Source: DASQYE01 sp035940775
GTDB taxonomy: Bacteria > Acidobacteriota > Blastocatellia > Pyrinomonadales > Pyrinomonadaceae
DNA length: 64,000 nt
NCBI GenBank assembly: GCA_035940775.1
Contig: DASZEN010000017.1
Coordinates: forward strand, 1 to 64,000
Direction: 5' to 3'
Positions 51,652 to 59,597 of this stretch are shown here, in pieces (positions within the stretch are counted from its first letter, which is position 1; each line of letters begins with the position of its first letter). The notes below the pieces were generated by a model. It ran no database searches. It was not told the DNA's origin and saw only the letters and a list, made by a program, of their open reading frames with translations. The translations under genes were made by a program, and so were the position numbers.

Positions 51652-54096
51652 ATGAAAAAACATTGCATTCTTCTCTGCCTGATCCTGTCGCTCACTTTGG
51701 CGAGCGGGTGGGGGCCGCAGCCGTCGGGTCGCGCGGCCGCGCAGCAGACGAGCGCCGCTGATGAGTCCAGGCAGACGAGCATTACTCTTCAGGGCTTGCG
51801 CGACCGCGTGGTTGTGCGGCGCGACGGGCGCGGCATTCCTTACATCGAAGCAAGCAATGAGGCCGATCTATACTTCGCTCAGGGTTACGCGACGGCGAGC
51901 GACCGGATGTGGCAGATGGATTTGATGCGCCGAACGGCGCGCGGCGAACTGGCAGAGATTTTCGGACGCGATGCGCTTGAGCAGGATAAGATTCATCGCA
52001 CCTACAACTTTTTGCAGGTCGTCGAAGCGGAGTTCGCGCAGACGCCCGCGCACGAGCGCGACATGCTCGAAGCCTACGCGCGCGGCGTCAATGCCCTGAT
52101 AGATTCGCTCGACCCCCGGTCGTTGCCGCCGGAGTTCCGAATACTGCAATACAGGCCGCGCCCGTGGACGCCCGCCGACTCGCTCCTGATAGGCAAGCTC
52201 TTCTTTGAAGTGCTCACGGACAACTGGCAGACAGACCTGATGCGCGCCGCCCTCGCCGCCCTGCCCGCAGAGAAACGTGAGGGGCTGCTCGTTGAAACCT
52301 CCCCGCTGGATGTTTTGGTCGTCGGCACGGACGGCGCAAAGGTAAGGAGTTCGAGGGCGCTCGTCCGTCCTCCCCGTTTCAGCGCACACAGCCTCGCCGC
52401 TCTGCGCGAAGTGGCGAGGCAGAGAGCGATACAAAATCGCGCTCTTGAGCGATTGGGCCTCACGGACGCGCATCGCTTGGCGAGCAACAACTGGGTCGTC
52501 AGCGGCAAACGCACCGCTTCGGGCAAACCACTTTTGGCTAACGATCCGCATCTTCCTGCCTCGGCGCCTTCGATCTGGTACATGACGCACCTCGGCGCGC
52601 CGGGCGTGCGCGTCGCGGGCGTGACCGCGCCGGGGCTGCCCGGCATCGTCATCGGTCACAACGGCTCTATCGCGTGGGGCTTTACAAACGTCGGCCCGGA
52701 TGTCTCCGACCTCTACATGGAAAGGTTCGACAAAGCGAACCCGCGACGTTATATGACGCCGGACGGCTGGCGCGAAGCGACGGTGCGCCGCGAAGAGATC
52801 AAAGTCCGCAAGAGCTTCACAAGCACGGAGACTGAGATCGTCCCCTTAGACGTGACGGCGACGCGGCATGGGCCCATCGTCTTCGAGAAGGATTCCGTCC
52901 GCTACGCTCTGCGCTGGACGGCGCTCGACCCGCAGCTTCAGAGCATACGGAGCTTTTACGCGCTGAACCGCGCGCGCAACTGGAAAGAGTTCAGCGAAGC
53001 GCTCTCGGACTACTCGGGCCCGATGCAGAACATGGTTTACGCGGACGAGCAGGGCCACATAGGCTACTATGCGGCGGGGCGCGTGCCGCAGAGAAAGGCT
53101 GGCGACGGGAGCACACCCTATGATGGCGCGACCGCCGAAGGTGAATGGACGGGCTACATTCCGTTCGATCAGCTTCCGCACCTGCTCGACCCGCCTTCGG
53201 GTATGATCGTGACGGCGAACCAGCGCATCGTCGGCAGCAGCTATCCATTCTTCCTCACGCATAATTGGGCCTCGCCCTATCGCGCGCATCGGATACGGGA
53301 ATTGCTCGAAGCCAAACAGAAACTGACGGCCGAAGATTTTCGAGCCATCCAGGGCGACACCTATTCCATAGGCGCTGCGCTTCTGGCGCGCGAGGTCGTC
53401 AAGGCGGGGCGCGAGCGAGCGCCCGCCGAAGGCGAAGCGCGATGGCGCGAGACCTTGAAGTTGTTGGAGGGATGGGATGGATACGTCAACGCGGATTCGC
53501 GCGCGGCTCTTTTGGCGAACGTGATTCGCAACGCGTTTCGCCGCCGCATCCTTGAGGCCGCACTCGGCCCGGAGCTGGCCGAAACCTACGATTGGAACAA
53601 TAGCAATACGCTCATCGACCGTATTCTTCGGGAGCGCCCGAGCGCGTGGCTGCCCAAAGATTTCAAGAGCTACGCGGAGTTGTTGAAGGCTTGCGAAGCG
53701 GAGGCTCGCTCCACGATAGAAAAACGGCTCGGCGCGAATGAGGCAGAGTGGACGTGGGGCCGCTACACGCAAGCAAATTTCCCTCACCCGCTCGCGCGCG
53801 CGCCGCTCATAGGCTTGCAGTTCGCCGTCCCTCCGTTTCCACAGAACGGCGCGGGCGGCAATAACCAGACGGTGAATGTGGGCCGCTTTGTTTCCATGCG
53901 CCTGATCGCAGACCCGAGCGACTGGGACAAGACGCAGCAGGGCATTGCGCTCGGCCAATCCGGCAATCCGTCGAGCCCGCACTGGATAGACCAGCTCGCA
54001 GACTGGCGCGCCGTCACGCCACAGGTTTTCCCCTTCACCGTCGCGGCAACCGCCAGAGCGACGCGCGAAACGCTCTTACTCATACCAGCTAAATAA
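51652..54096 (+). CDS. penicillin acylase family protein, exported
   Basis: An 814-residue Ntn-hydrolase precursor. The start at 51652 gives a signal peptide (HCILLCLILSLTLASGWG) ahead of residue ~25; an ATG at 51508 would add 48 residues. The autocatalytic nucleophile Ser follows in HRLASNNWVVSGKRTASGKP (about 277-296), so the chain is cut into alpha and beta parts. The alpha part has RDGRGIPYIEASNEADLYFA and ASDRMWQMDLMRRTARGEL. TATRHGPIVF and the late GNNQTVNVGRF are also family blocks. Substrates of this family range from acyl-homoserine lactones to beta-lactams, unknown here. Periplasmic. Confidence 0.92.
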   Translation: MKKHCILLCLILSLTLASGWGPQPSGRAAAQQTSAADESRQTSITLQGLRDRVVVRRDGRGIPYIEASNEADLYFAQGYATASDRMWQMDLMRRTARGELAEIFGRDALEQDKIHRTYNFLQVVEAEFAQTPAHERDMLEAYARGVNALIDSLDPRSLPPEFRILQYRPRPWTPADSLLIGKLFFEVLTDNWQTDLMRAALAALPAEKREGLLVETSPLDVLVVGTDGAKVRSSRALVRPPRFSAHSLAALREVARQRAIQNRALERLGLTDAHRLASNNWVVSGKRTASGKPLLANDPHLPASAPSIWYMTHLGAPGVRVAGVTAPGLPGIVIGHNGSIAWGFTNVGPDVSDLYMERFDKANPRRYMTPDGWREATVRREEIKVRKSFTSTETEIVPLDVTATRHGPIVFEKDSVRYALRWTALDPQLQSIRSFYALNRARNWKEFSEALSDYSGPMQNMVYADEQGHIGYYAAGRVPQRKAGDGSTPYDGATAEGEWTGYIPFDQLPHLLDPPSGMIVTANQRIVGSSYPFFLTHNWASPYRAHRIRELLEAKQKLTAEDFRAIQGDTYSIGAALLAREVVKAGRERAPAEGEARWRETLKLLEGWDGYVNADSRAALLANVIRNAFRRRILEAALGPELAETYDWNNSNTLIDRILRERPSAWLPKDFKSYAELLKACEAEARSTIEKRLGANEAEWTWGRYTQANFPHPLARAPLIGLQFAVPPFPQNGAGGNNQTVNVGRFVSMRLIADPSDWDKTQQGIALGQSGNPSSPHWIDQLADWRAVTPQVFPFTVAATARATRETLLLIPAK

Positions 54097-54110
54097 GGAA
54101 GGAACGAAAG

Positions 54111-54153
54111 GATGAGGGATGAATAAAAACGGTTCTCTTACTGATCCCTCATC
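54111..54153. repeat. polypurine inverted repeat, copy C (thpR start)
   Basis: Perfect 10-base arms (54111-54120, GATGAGGGAT, and 54144-54153) lie around a 23-base loop. The left arm provides the ribosome-binding purines and overlaps the ATG of thpR, and the right arm lies in its first codons. It is a shorter member of the family at 8419-8499 and 24007-24094. Confidence 0.6.
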
Positions 54154-54742
54154 TGTGCGCCCTCTGCGCTCGCTGCGCGTTTTCTGTGCTTTGGAGTTGC
54201 CGTCGCAGGTACGCGAGCGGGCGGCCAGCCACATAGCAGACCTTCGTGGCAGCTTGCCGCAACTGCGGGTCGGTTGGGAGAGCCCCGAAAAACTACACAT
54301 CACTGTAAAGTTTCTGGGCGAGATCGAGCCCGGCAGAGCCGCCGAGGTGTCGAGCGCGGCCGAAAGGGCCGCCCTCGGTGTGCGGCCTTTCGACCTCAGT
54401 ATAGAAGGCGCTGGCGTATTCCCGCCGCGCGGTCTCGCGCGCGTGCTCTGGCTCGGCGTCGCGGACACTTCGAGCACGCTCGCACGACTGCACTCTCAAC
54501 TCGAAGACGAGTATGCGAGGCTCGGCTTCCCTATTGAAGACAGGCCGTTTAATCCGCACCTCACCATCGCACGATTGCGCCGACCCGATGGCGCGCGCGA
54601 GTTGGCGGCGCTCCACCGCGAGAAGGGTTTCGCGCCCGCCGGGTTTCGCGTCAACTCGCTCGTCGTGCTCCGCAGCGAGCTTGGGCCGGGCGGCTCGCGC
54701 TACTCGGAGCTTTCACGTCATCCCTTGACGGGCCGGATATAG
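54119..54742 (+). CDS. thpR: RNA 2',3'-cyclic phosphodiesterase (2H family)
   Basis: A 207-residue 2H phosphoesterase, formerly LigT. Both HxT motifs are present: LHITVKFLGEI (about 60-70) and FNPHLTIARL (about 144-153). A conserved core RVFCALELP lies near residue 18. The first ~12 residues are encoded by a polypurine repeat and look like an acquired extension. A GTG at 54155 (VRPLRSLRVF) would remove them but has no ribosome site. It lies 22 bases after the acylase stop, so co-transcription is likely. The enzyme opens 2',3'-cyclic phosphates to 2'-phosphate. Confidence 0.92.
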   Translation: MNKNGSLTDPSSVRPLRSLRVFCALELPSQVRERAASHIADLRGSLPQLRVGWESPEKLHITVKFLGEIEPGRAAEVSSAAERAALGVRPFDLSIEGAGVFPPRGLARVLWLGVADTSSTLARLHSQLEDEYARLGFPIEDRPFNPHLTIARLRRPDGARELAALHREKGFAPAGFRVNSLVVLRSELGPGGSRYSELSRHPLTGRI

Positions 54743-54887
54743 CGCGCATCCGTATACGCGCGAGAGCGAGCGCGCGCTCTCAGCGGGCCACGGCGATTTG
54801 CCCTTCCAGGCGACTGCGCCACCCGCACGGGCTCTATCTTTGCGTCCGAAAATTCTTTCCGGGCCAGGGCCCATCTCTTTTATGAAT

Positions 54888-54916
54888 TTGACTTACGGCT
54901 ATGCCTGACATAGAGT
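54888..54916 (+). promoter_or_regulatory. possible sigma-70-like promoter, distal
   Basis: TTGACT at 54888-54893 and TAGAGT at 54911-54916 are 17 bases apart. The -35 box matches 5 of 6 and the -10 box 4 of 6 consensus bases. It lies upstream of the gene at 55129. Confidence 0.4.
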
Positions 54917-54969
54917 TATTCACAGCCGGGCCAGCGCGGTCTTCACGGCCGCGTCGAAGTTGGCGAACG

Positions 54970-54998
54970 TTAACCAAGGATTGCTAAAGAGTTATAAT
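54970..54998 (+). promoter_or_regulatory. sigma-70-like promoter, proximal
   Basis: A perfect TATAAT (54993-54998) is preceded 17 bases upstream by TTAACC (54970-54975, 4 of 6). It is the best promoter match I found in the window. A start near 55005 would give a ~125-base leader for the exported protein gene. Confidence 0.6.
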
Positions 54999-55128
54999 CA
55001 TTCCGGGCACATCGCAGCATCAGCAACAGCTTGTCCGCGCAATTTTATCTTTCTCCTCTTACATCATCCCGACATCTGGCGCTTGCATCGCCGCTAACCC
55101 ATCCACTTTTGAAAGGATTCACCTGTAC

Positions 55129-55518
55129 ATGAAAAATGCATCTCTGAACCCCCTGCGCCGCGTGGCAGCGTTTGTCGTTGTCTTATGCGCGCTTTCAATG
55201 CTCCTGGTTCCTACGGCTTTCACGCAGGGACGGCAGGATTTCACGCTGGTCAACGATACGGGCGTCACGATCAACGAGCTTTATGTTTCCCCGCATAGCT
55301 CGAACGATTGGGAAGAAGACGTTCTCGGACAAGATCAGCTTGCCGACGGCGAGAGCGTCAATATTCACTTCAGCCGTAGTGAGAAGGCTGCCAAGTGGGA
55401 CTTGAAGGTTACCGACAAGGAAGGCAACAGCATAGAGTGGGCCAATCTCAACCTGCTCGAAATCTCAAAGGTGACGCTGCACTACGAAAACGGTCGCGCC
55501 TGGGCCGACGTTGAATAG
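55129..55518 (+). CDS. small exported protein of a cyanobacterial-like family
   Basis: A 129-residue protein with a signal peptide (FVVVLCALSMLLVPTAFTQ). The mature part has DFTLVNDTGVTINELYVSPH, then NDWEEDVLGQDQLADGESV and AAKWDLKVTDKEGNSIEWAN. I recall this pattern from proteins often mislabelled argininosuccinate lyase in cyanobacteria; that name is not supported here because no lyase motif is present. The domain looks like a small beta sandwich, probably periplasmic or secreted. Two promoter-like sites lie upstream, and a very strong terminator follows, so it is a single-gene unit and may be well expressed. Confidence 0.75.
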   Translation: MKNASLNPLRRVAAFVVVLCALSMLLVPTAFTQGRQDFTLVNDTGVTINELYVSPHSSNDWEEDVLGQDQLADGESVNIHFSRSEKAAKWDLKVTDKEGNSIEWANLNLLEISKVTLHYENGRAWADVE

Positions 55519-55552
55519 CGGCGGCGCATAGCATTTCGGCACATCGAGTTTT

Positions 55553-55600
55553 AAAAGAGGGAGAGCGGCGAGAAATTCATCTCGCCGCTCTCCCTCTTTT
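55553..55600. terminator. strong bidirectional terminator
   Basis: A perfect 21-base-pair stem (55553-55573 with 55580-55600) has a 6-base loop and flanking AAAA/TTTT runs. It separates the exported protein gene from the converging slipin gene. Confidence 0.93.
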
Positions 55601-55641
55601 CCATTCTCAAATGGCCGCCGCGCGCGCATTCGTTGTCGTCA

Positions 55642-56709
55642 TCAGGTCGGCAGTTGGCGGGGGCGCGGTGGTGGCTGTGTGCCGCCGTCATCCGTGCCGC
55701 CCGGGCGCTTCTCGCCCGTTTCGCTGAACATCTCCTTGACCGCGCCGATGCTCGACAGCATGCCCGAGGTCTCGACCGGCATAAATATGACTTTCGAGTT
55801 GTTGCCGCGCGTCATGTCGCGCAAAGACTCTATATAGCGCGCCGTGATTAAGTATTGGGCGGGATTACCGTGGCCCTGCATCGCCTGCGAGATGCGCGCG
55901 ATGGCCTCGGATTCGGCGGCCGCCGCGCGAAGGCGCGCCTGCGCCGCGCCGTCCGCTTGCAGGATGGCCGATTCCTTCTCGCCTTCGGAGCGCGTGATGG
56001 CGGCCTGCTTTTCACCCTCCGCGCGCGTGATGGCGGCCTGCTTCTCGCCTTCCGCCTGAAGGACGAGGGCGCGGCGATTACGTTCCGCAGTCATCTGTTT
56101 CTCCATCGTCAGGCGCACGTCTTCGGGCGGGTTTATGTTCTTGACATCGACACGCGTCACCTTGACGCCCCACTTGTCCGTGGCTTCATCCAGAATCAGG
56201 CGCAGCTTGGCGTTGATCTGATCGCGCGACGAGAGCGTATGATCCAAATCCATATCACCCATCACGGCGCGCATGCCTGTGATCGTCAACTGCACGATGC
56301 CGCCGACCAGATCGGCGACCTCATAGACGGCCTTGATCGGATCGGTGATCTGCCAGTAGACGACCGAATCGACGTGGATGGTCACGTTATCGCGCGTGAT
56401 GACGGGCTGCGGTGGGAGGTCTATGTAGAGTTCGCGCAGGTCTATGGAAGAGAGGCCGGGCCGCGTGTTAGTCCAGTAAACGCCGCGCGGCTTATCCAGA
56501 AACGGCACGATGACATTGAGGCCGCTGGTTCCAACCCGGCTAAAGCGCCCGAGCCGCTCGATCAGCATGACGGTCGCCTGCGGTACGATCTTGATGGTCT
56601 TGACGGCGATGACCAGCAAGGCGATGGCTATGAAGGCGAAGAAGAACAAGAGCAATGCGGCTCCGGCTTCGGCCTGAAAAAAGAGGAGTAAAGCGGCAAC
56701 GGGTTTCAT
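55642..56709 (-). CDS. slipin, stomatin/prohibitin (SPFH) family
   Basis: A 355-residue membrane protein. One N-terminal transmembrane segment (LLLFFFAFIAIALLVIAVKT, ~residues 19-38) is followed by the SPFH domain: TVMLIERLGRFSRVGTSGLN, YWTNTRPGLSSIDLRELY and DMDLDHTLSSRDQINAKL. A coiled, repeated stretch (EGEKQAAITR units, about 218-245) follows, typical of oligomerising stomatins. The C-terminal tail is Gly/Pro-rich and probably disordered. Such proteins form membrane rings and control proteases or lipid domains. A usual NfeD partner gene is not next to it. Confidence 0.92.
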   Translation of the reverse strand: MKPVAALLLFFQAEAGAALLLFFFAFIAIALLVIAVKTIKIVPQATVMLIERLGRFSRVGTSGLNVIVPFLDKPRGVYWTNTRPGLSSIDLRELYIDLPPQPVITRDNVTIHVDSVVYWQITDPIKAVYEVADLVGGIVQLTITGMRAVMGDMDLDHTLSSRDQINAKLRLILDEATDKWGVKVTRVDVKNINPPEDVRLTMEKQMTAERNRRALVLQAEGEKQAAITRAEGEKQAAITRSEGEKESAILQADGAAQARLRAAAAESEAIARISQAMQGHGNPAQYLITARYIESLRDMTRGNNSKVIFMPVETSGMLSSIGAVKEMFSETGEKRPGGTDDGGTQPPPRPRQLPT

Positions 56710-56752
56710 TCGTGTACCTCCGAAATCAGGGGAGTTGGACGCGCGCGCGAGA

Positions 56753-56779
56753 ACTACTACTACTGCTGCTGCTGCTGCT
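56753..56779. repeat. ACT(x4)-GCT(x5) triplet repeat
   Basis: A simple-sequence tract ahead of the slipin gene, ACT at 56753-56764 and GCT at 56765-56779. Like tracts of the same two triplets in other genes here, it could vary in length by slippage. Here it is intergenic, between the slipin start and the amidase stop. Confidence 0.85.
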
Positions 56780-56810
56780 GGCGCATCTCCTTTAAGACTT
56801 ACGCGTAGAA

Positions 56811-58280
56811 CTATAACGGATTGTGCCCTTCGGGCGAAAGAGCGAGCGGCGGCGGGGCCTGCCAGCCGCCGAGCGCCGCTTCGACGAGCGAAGCGGCGGC
56901 CAGCACGGCCTCTTCCTCAAAGGGCCGTCCGATGAGCTGCACGCCGATGGGCAAGCCTTCGGGCGTGCTTCCGGCGCGCACGCAGACGGCGGGCAGGCCG
57001 AAGACGTTGAAAGTCTGCGCGTAGCTGAAAGCGCGAAAGACGCTCAGACTGCGGCCCTCGATCTCTATGCGTCGCGCGCCGTGCTCGAAGGCGTGTGTCG
57101 CGCCCACGGGCGCGAGTATGAGCGGCGTCCCGTTCATCCATTCGACCAGCGCGGCGCGCAAACGGTCTCGCTCCATCCACGCATCCGTGAACTGGTCGAG
57201 CGCGGGCGCAGCAGCAGCAGTAGTAGTCGTCTCCGCTGCCAGAGAACTCATCATAAAGCGGACGAACGCGCCCGCCTCCGCTTCGCGTCCCGCATAGGTC
57301 TCCAACAGTGGGCCACGTATCGCCCGCGAAAAGAGCGCGAGCCAAAGAGCGTGGCCGCGCGCCACACCGGGCGGCAACCGTTCGGTCACGATCAATCCGG
57401 CCTCTTCCAGAGCGCGAGCGGCGGCGCGCACCGTCTTTCGTGTGCTCTCCGAAACGGGCGCGACGCCGTCGTCCGAGTACCATGCCAGGCTCAAGCCTTG
57501 CAGGCTCGGCCGCCGCGCCCCCGTCCCATTCGGCGCAAGAGGCGCAGAGATGGGCTCCGGCGCGTTGTACCCGGCGATGACGCTTAAAAGCAGCGAGAGG
57601 TCTGCGACGCGGCGCGCCATCGGCCCGAGCGCCGCGCCGAGCGAGTAGGGGCCGATGGCGGGCGGGAAATGGCCCGCCGACGGCACGCGCCCCGTCGTCG
57701 GTTTCAATCCACTAATGCCGCAGAAGTGTGCCGGGATGCGAATCGAGCCGACGAGGTCGCTGCCGAGGCCCGCCGGGGAGAGCCCCGCGCTGATGGCCGC
57801 CGCCTCGCCGCCGCTCGAACCTCCGGGCGTGCGGCGTACATCATACGGATTACGGGTTTGACCGAACAGAGGATTATCCGTCTCGTAAGTCAGGGCCATC
57901 TCCGGCGCGTTCGTCTTGCCGAGCAGGATCGCGCCCGCAGCCCTCAGACGCGCCACGGCCGGAGCGTCTCCGGCGGGTAAATACAGGGCGCGCGCCCTGG
58001 AACCGCTCGTCGTCCGCAGACCCTTAGTCTCAATCGTATCCTTGACGGTCAGCGGCACGCCGTCGAGCGCCCCGCGCCGCTCGCCGCGCATGACGCGACC
58101 CTCGGCCTCGCGCGCCCTCTCCAACACATCCGGAGCGAGCGTCACGATGGCGTTCAGCACCGGGTTCAGGCTTTCTATGCGGCGCAGGTGCGCTTCGGCC
58201 ACTTCGACGGGCGAAGCGGCGCGCGTACGGATCAACTCGGCAAGCTCTGTCGCCGAACTGTTTGTCAGTTCCTCGGACAG
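56811..58280 (-). CDS. amidase (amidase-signature family), CTG start proposed
   Basis: About 489 residues. The catalytic Lys is in VPLTVKDTIETKG (about 80), and the Ser/cis-Ser loop is TPGGSSGGEAAAIS (about 150) with GSIRIPAHFCGISGLKPT. The family reaction is hydrolysis of amides, and one branch is GatA. The only standard start is TTG 58235, which cuts into the first helix (IRTRAASPVEVAEAH). CTG 58280 has GAGGAGGAAG about 8 bases upstream and gives SEELTNSSATELAELIR, the expected length. A Thr/Ala-rich triplet tract lies at about residue 345. A LysR gene is 102 bases upstream on the same strand. Confidence 0.85.
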   Translation of the reverse strand: MSEELTNSSATELAELIRTRAASPVEVAEAHLRRIESLNPVLNAIVTLAPDVLERAREAEGRVMRGERRGALDGVPLTVKDTIETKGLRTTSGSRARALYLPAGDAPAVARLRAAGAILLGKTNAPEMALTYETDNPLFGQTRNPYDVRRTPGGSSGGEAAAISAGLSPAGLGSDLVGSIRIPAHFCGISGLKPTTGRVPSAGHFPPAIGPYSLGAALGPMARRVADLSLLLSVIAGYNAPEPISAPLAPNGTGARRPSLQGLSLAWYSDDGVAPVSESTRKTVRAAARALEEAGLIVTERLPPGVARGHALWLALFSRAIRGPLLETYAGREAEAGAFVRFMMSSLAAETTTTAAAAPALDQFTDAWMERDRLRAALVEWMNGTPLILAPVGATHAFEHGARRIEIEGRSLSVFRAFSYAQTFNVFGLPAVCVRAGSTPEGLPIGVQLIGRPFEEEAVLAAASLVEAALGGWQAPPPLALSPEGHNPL

Positions 58281-58382
58281 CTTCTCTTCCTCCTCGCAAG
58301 GTCAAAGAACCCGAAGATGGCTGGCGCTCCCCTCGGTGGACGACGGCTGGCTTTTGATGAGCGCGCTTCAAATGGCGGATTA

Positions 58383-59273
58383 TCACTCATCGCCGTTTTT
58401 GAGCAGCTCTATGAATTTGCGCGCGGCCGCGCCGAGGCTGCGGTCGCTGCGGTGAATGACGCCGACGGCCCGCGTCCATTCCGGCTCGGCCAGGGCGACG
58501 ACGGCGAGCTGGCCCCGGCGCTGCTCGTCCATGACGGACGGACGCGGCGCGATTGCCAGGCCGAAGCCGACTTCAACGGCCCGCTTGATCGTCTCGATGT
58601 TATCAAACTCGGCGACGCGGCGAACCGCTACGCCGTGAGATTTCAGGATGCGGTCGGTGGCGCGTCTGGTCGGGATGTCGCGCTCGAAGAGGACGAAGTC
58701 CTGGCCCGCAAGCTCCGTCGCCCTGACCTTGCGGCGCGTCGCGAGCCTGTGCGAGGGCGGGCAGATCAGCACCAGCCTGTCTCCGGGCAGCGGCACTATC
58801 GTCAGGCCGCGCCGTTTCTCCGGATAGGCGAGCACGCCCAGTTCCACCGCGCCGCTCAACACGTCGCGCACGATGCGCGTCGTGCGGCTGTATTCAAGAT
58901 CGATCTTGGCCGACGGATAGAGCGCCATAAAACGACGCACGGCCGCCGGTAATTCGTGCAGGCCGATGCTGTAGATGGTCGCCACGCGCACCGTTCCGCT
59001 AACGCTGCCGTCAAGGCCGCGAAGGCGCTCCTGCAACCCTTCATAGGCCGCGAGCACGTTGCGGCTCTCCTCGTAGAAGGCCGCACCGGCATCCGTCAGA
59101 CGCAACTCGCGACGGCCCCGCACGCGCTCAAGCAAGCGCCGCTTGAACTTCTCTTCGAGCCCGCGCACCTGCTGGCTCACGGCCGACTGCGTGACGAAAT
59201 TCCGCTCCGCCGCCTGCGAGAAGCTCTGCGTCTCGACCAGATCACAAAAGATTTTCAGCGTCTCGATCTGCAT
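58383..59273 (-). CDS. LysR-family transcriptional regulator
   Basis: A 296-residue regulator. The N-terminal winged helix-turn-helix is FSQAAERNFVTQSAVSQQVR (about 18-37), followed by the linker helix. The effector-binding part runs from residue ~90 (VRVATIYSIGLHELPAAV) and contains DLEYSRTTRIVRDVLSGAVE and GFGLAIAPRPSVMD. It lies upstream of the amidase on the same strand, so it may control that gene or the fibre-like gene on the other side. The ligand is unknown. Confidence 0.9.
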   Translation of the reverse strand: MQIETLKIFCDLVETQSFSQAAERNFVTQSAVSQQVRGLEEKFKRRLLERVRGRRELRLTDAGAAFYEESRNVLAAYEGLQERLRGLDGSVSGTVRVATIYSIGLHELPAAVRRFMALYPSAKIDLEYSRTTRIVRDVLSGAVELGVLAYPEKRRGLTIVPLPGDRLVLICPPSHRLATRRKVRATELAGQDFVLFERDIPTRRATDRILKSHGVAVRRVAEFDNIETIKRAVEVGFGLAIAPRPSVMDEQRRGQLAVVALAEPEWTRAVGVIHRSDRSLGAAARKFIELLKNGDE

Positions 59274-59597
59274 AGAAAAGTCGGAACTCGGAACCAGTAA
59301 GAACTCAGGAGCCGGAATAAGAGCCGTACGTGGCGTCTTCCGTCGTCGGTTCGCCCATTAAGTGAATCGCTGTTATCCGGAATCAATATCTTACCACCAC
59401 CGCTCGGTCATATCGCGGTCAAAAGCTCGACCATAAAGTGATTCAAGCCCTCGTTTTTCGATCATTCCGAGGACGCGAACACTGGCGAAGGCAAAAATTT
59501 CAGCCGCGATGATTCATTCCGCTCCGGGAATCCGCGTTAGGGAGTGAAGGAATAAATCGGCGAGCTGGTTCGCCGGTTATCGAAGGAGTGAACGACC
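59274..59597. other. intergenic, divergent promoter region of LysR and S74 genes
   Basis: About 324 bases lie between the divergent LysR and S74-protein genes. It is AT-richer near 59360-59500 but I found no box pair strong enough to name. A good GAAGGAG lies at the right end, before the ATG at 59598. Confidence 0.45.

Larger units (their letters stand above)
54743..55128. other. intergenic with tandem promoters
   Basis: About 385 bases lie between thpR and the small exported protein. The first ~140 are GC-rich with no evident feature. Two promoter-like pairs follow at 54888-54916 and 54970-54998, leaving a leader of ~120 bases before the ATG at 55129. No open frame or tRNA is seen. Confidence 0.5.

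Noticed and set aside
52846..53982. A 378-codon open frame on the minus strand opposite the penicillin acylase
   Set aside because: It lies wholly within the acylase gene, which has clear family motifs and a signal peptide. The antisense product has no recognisable motif.
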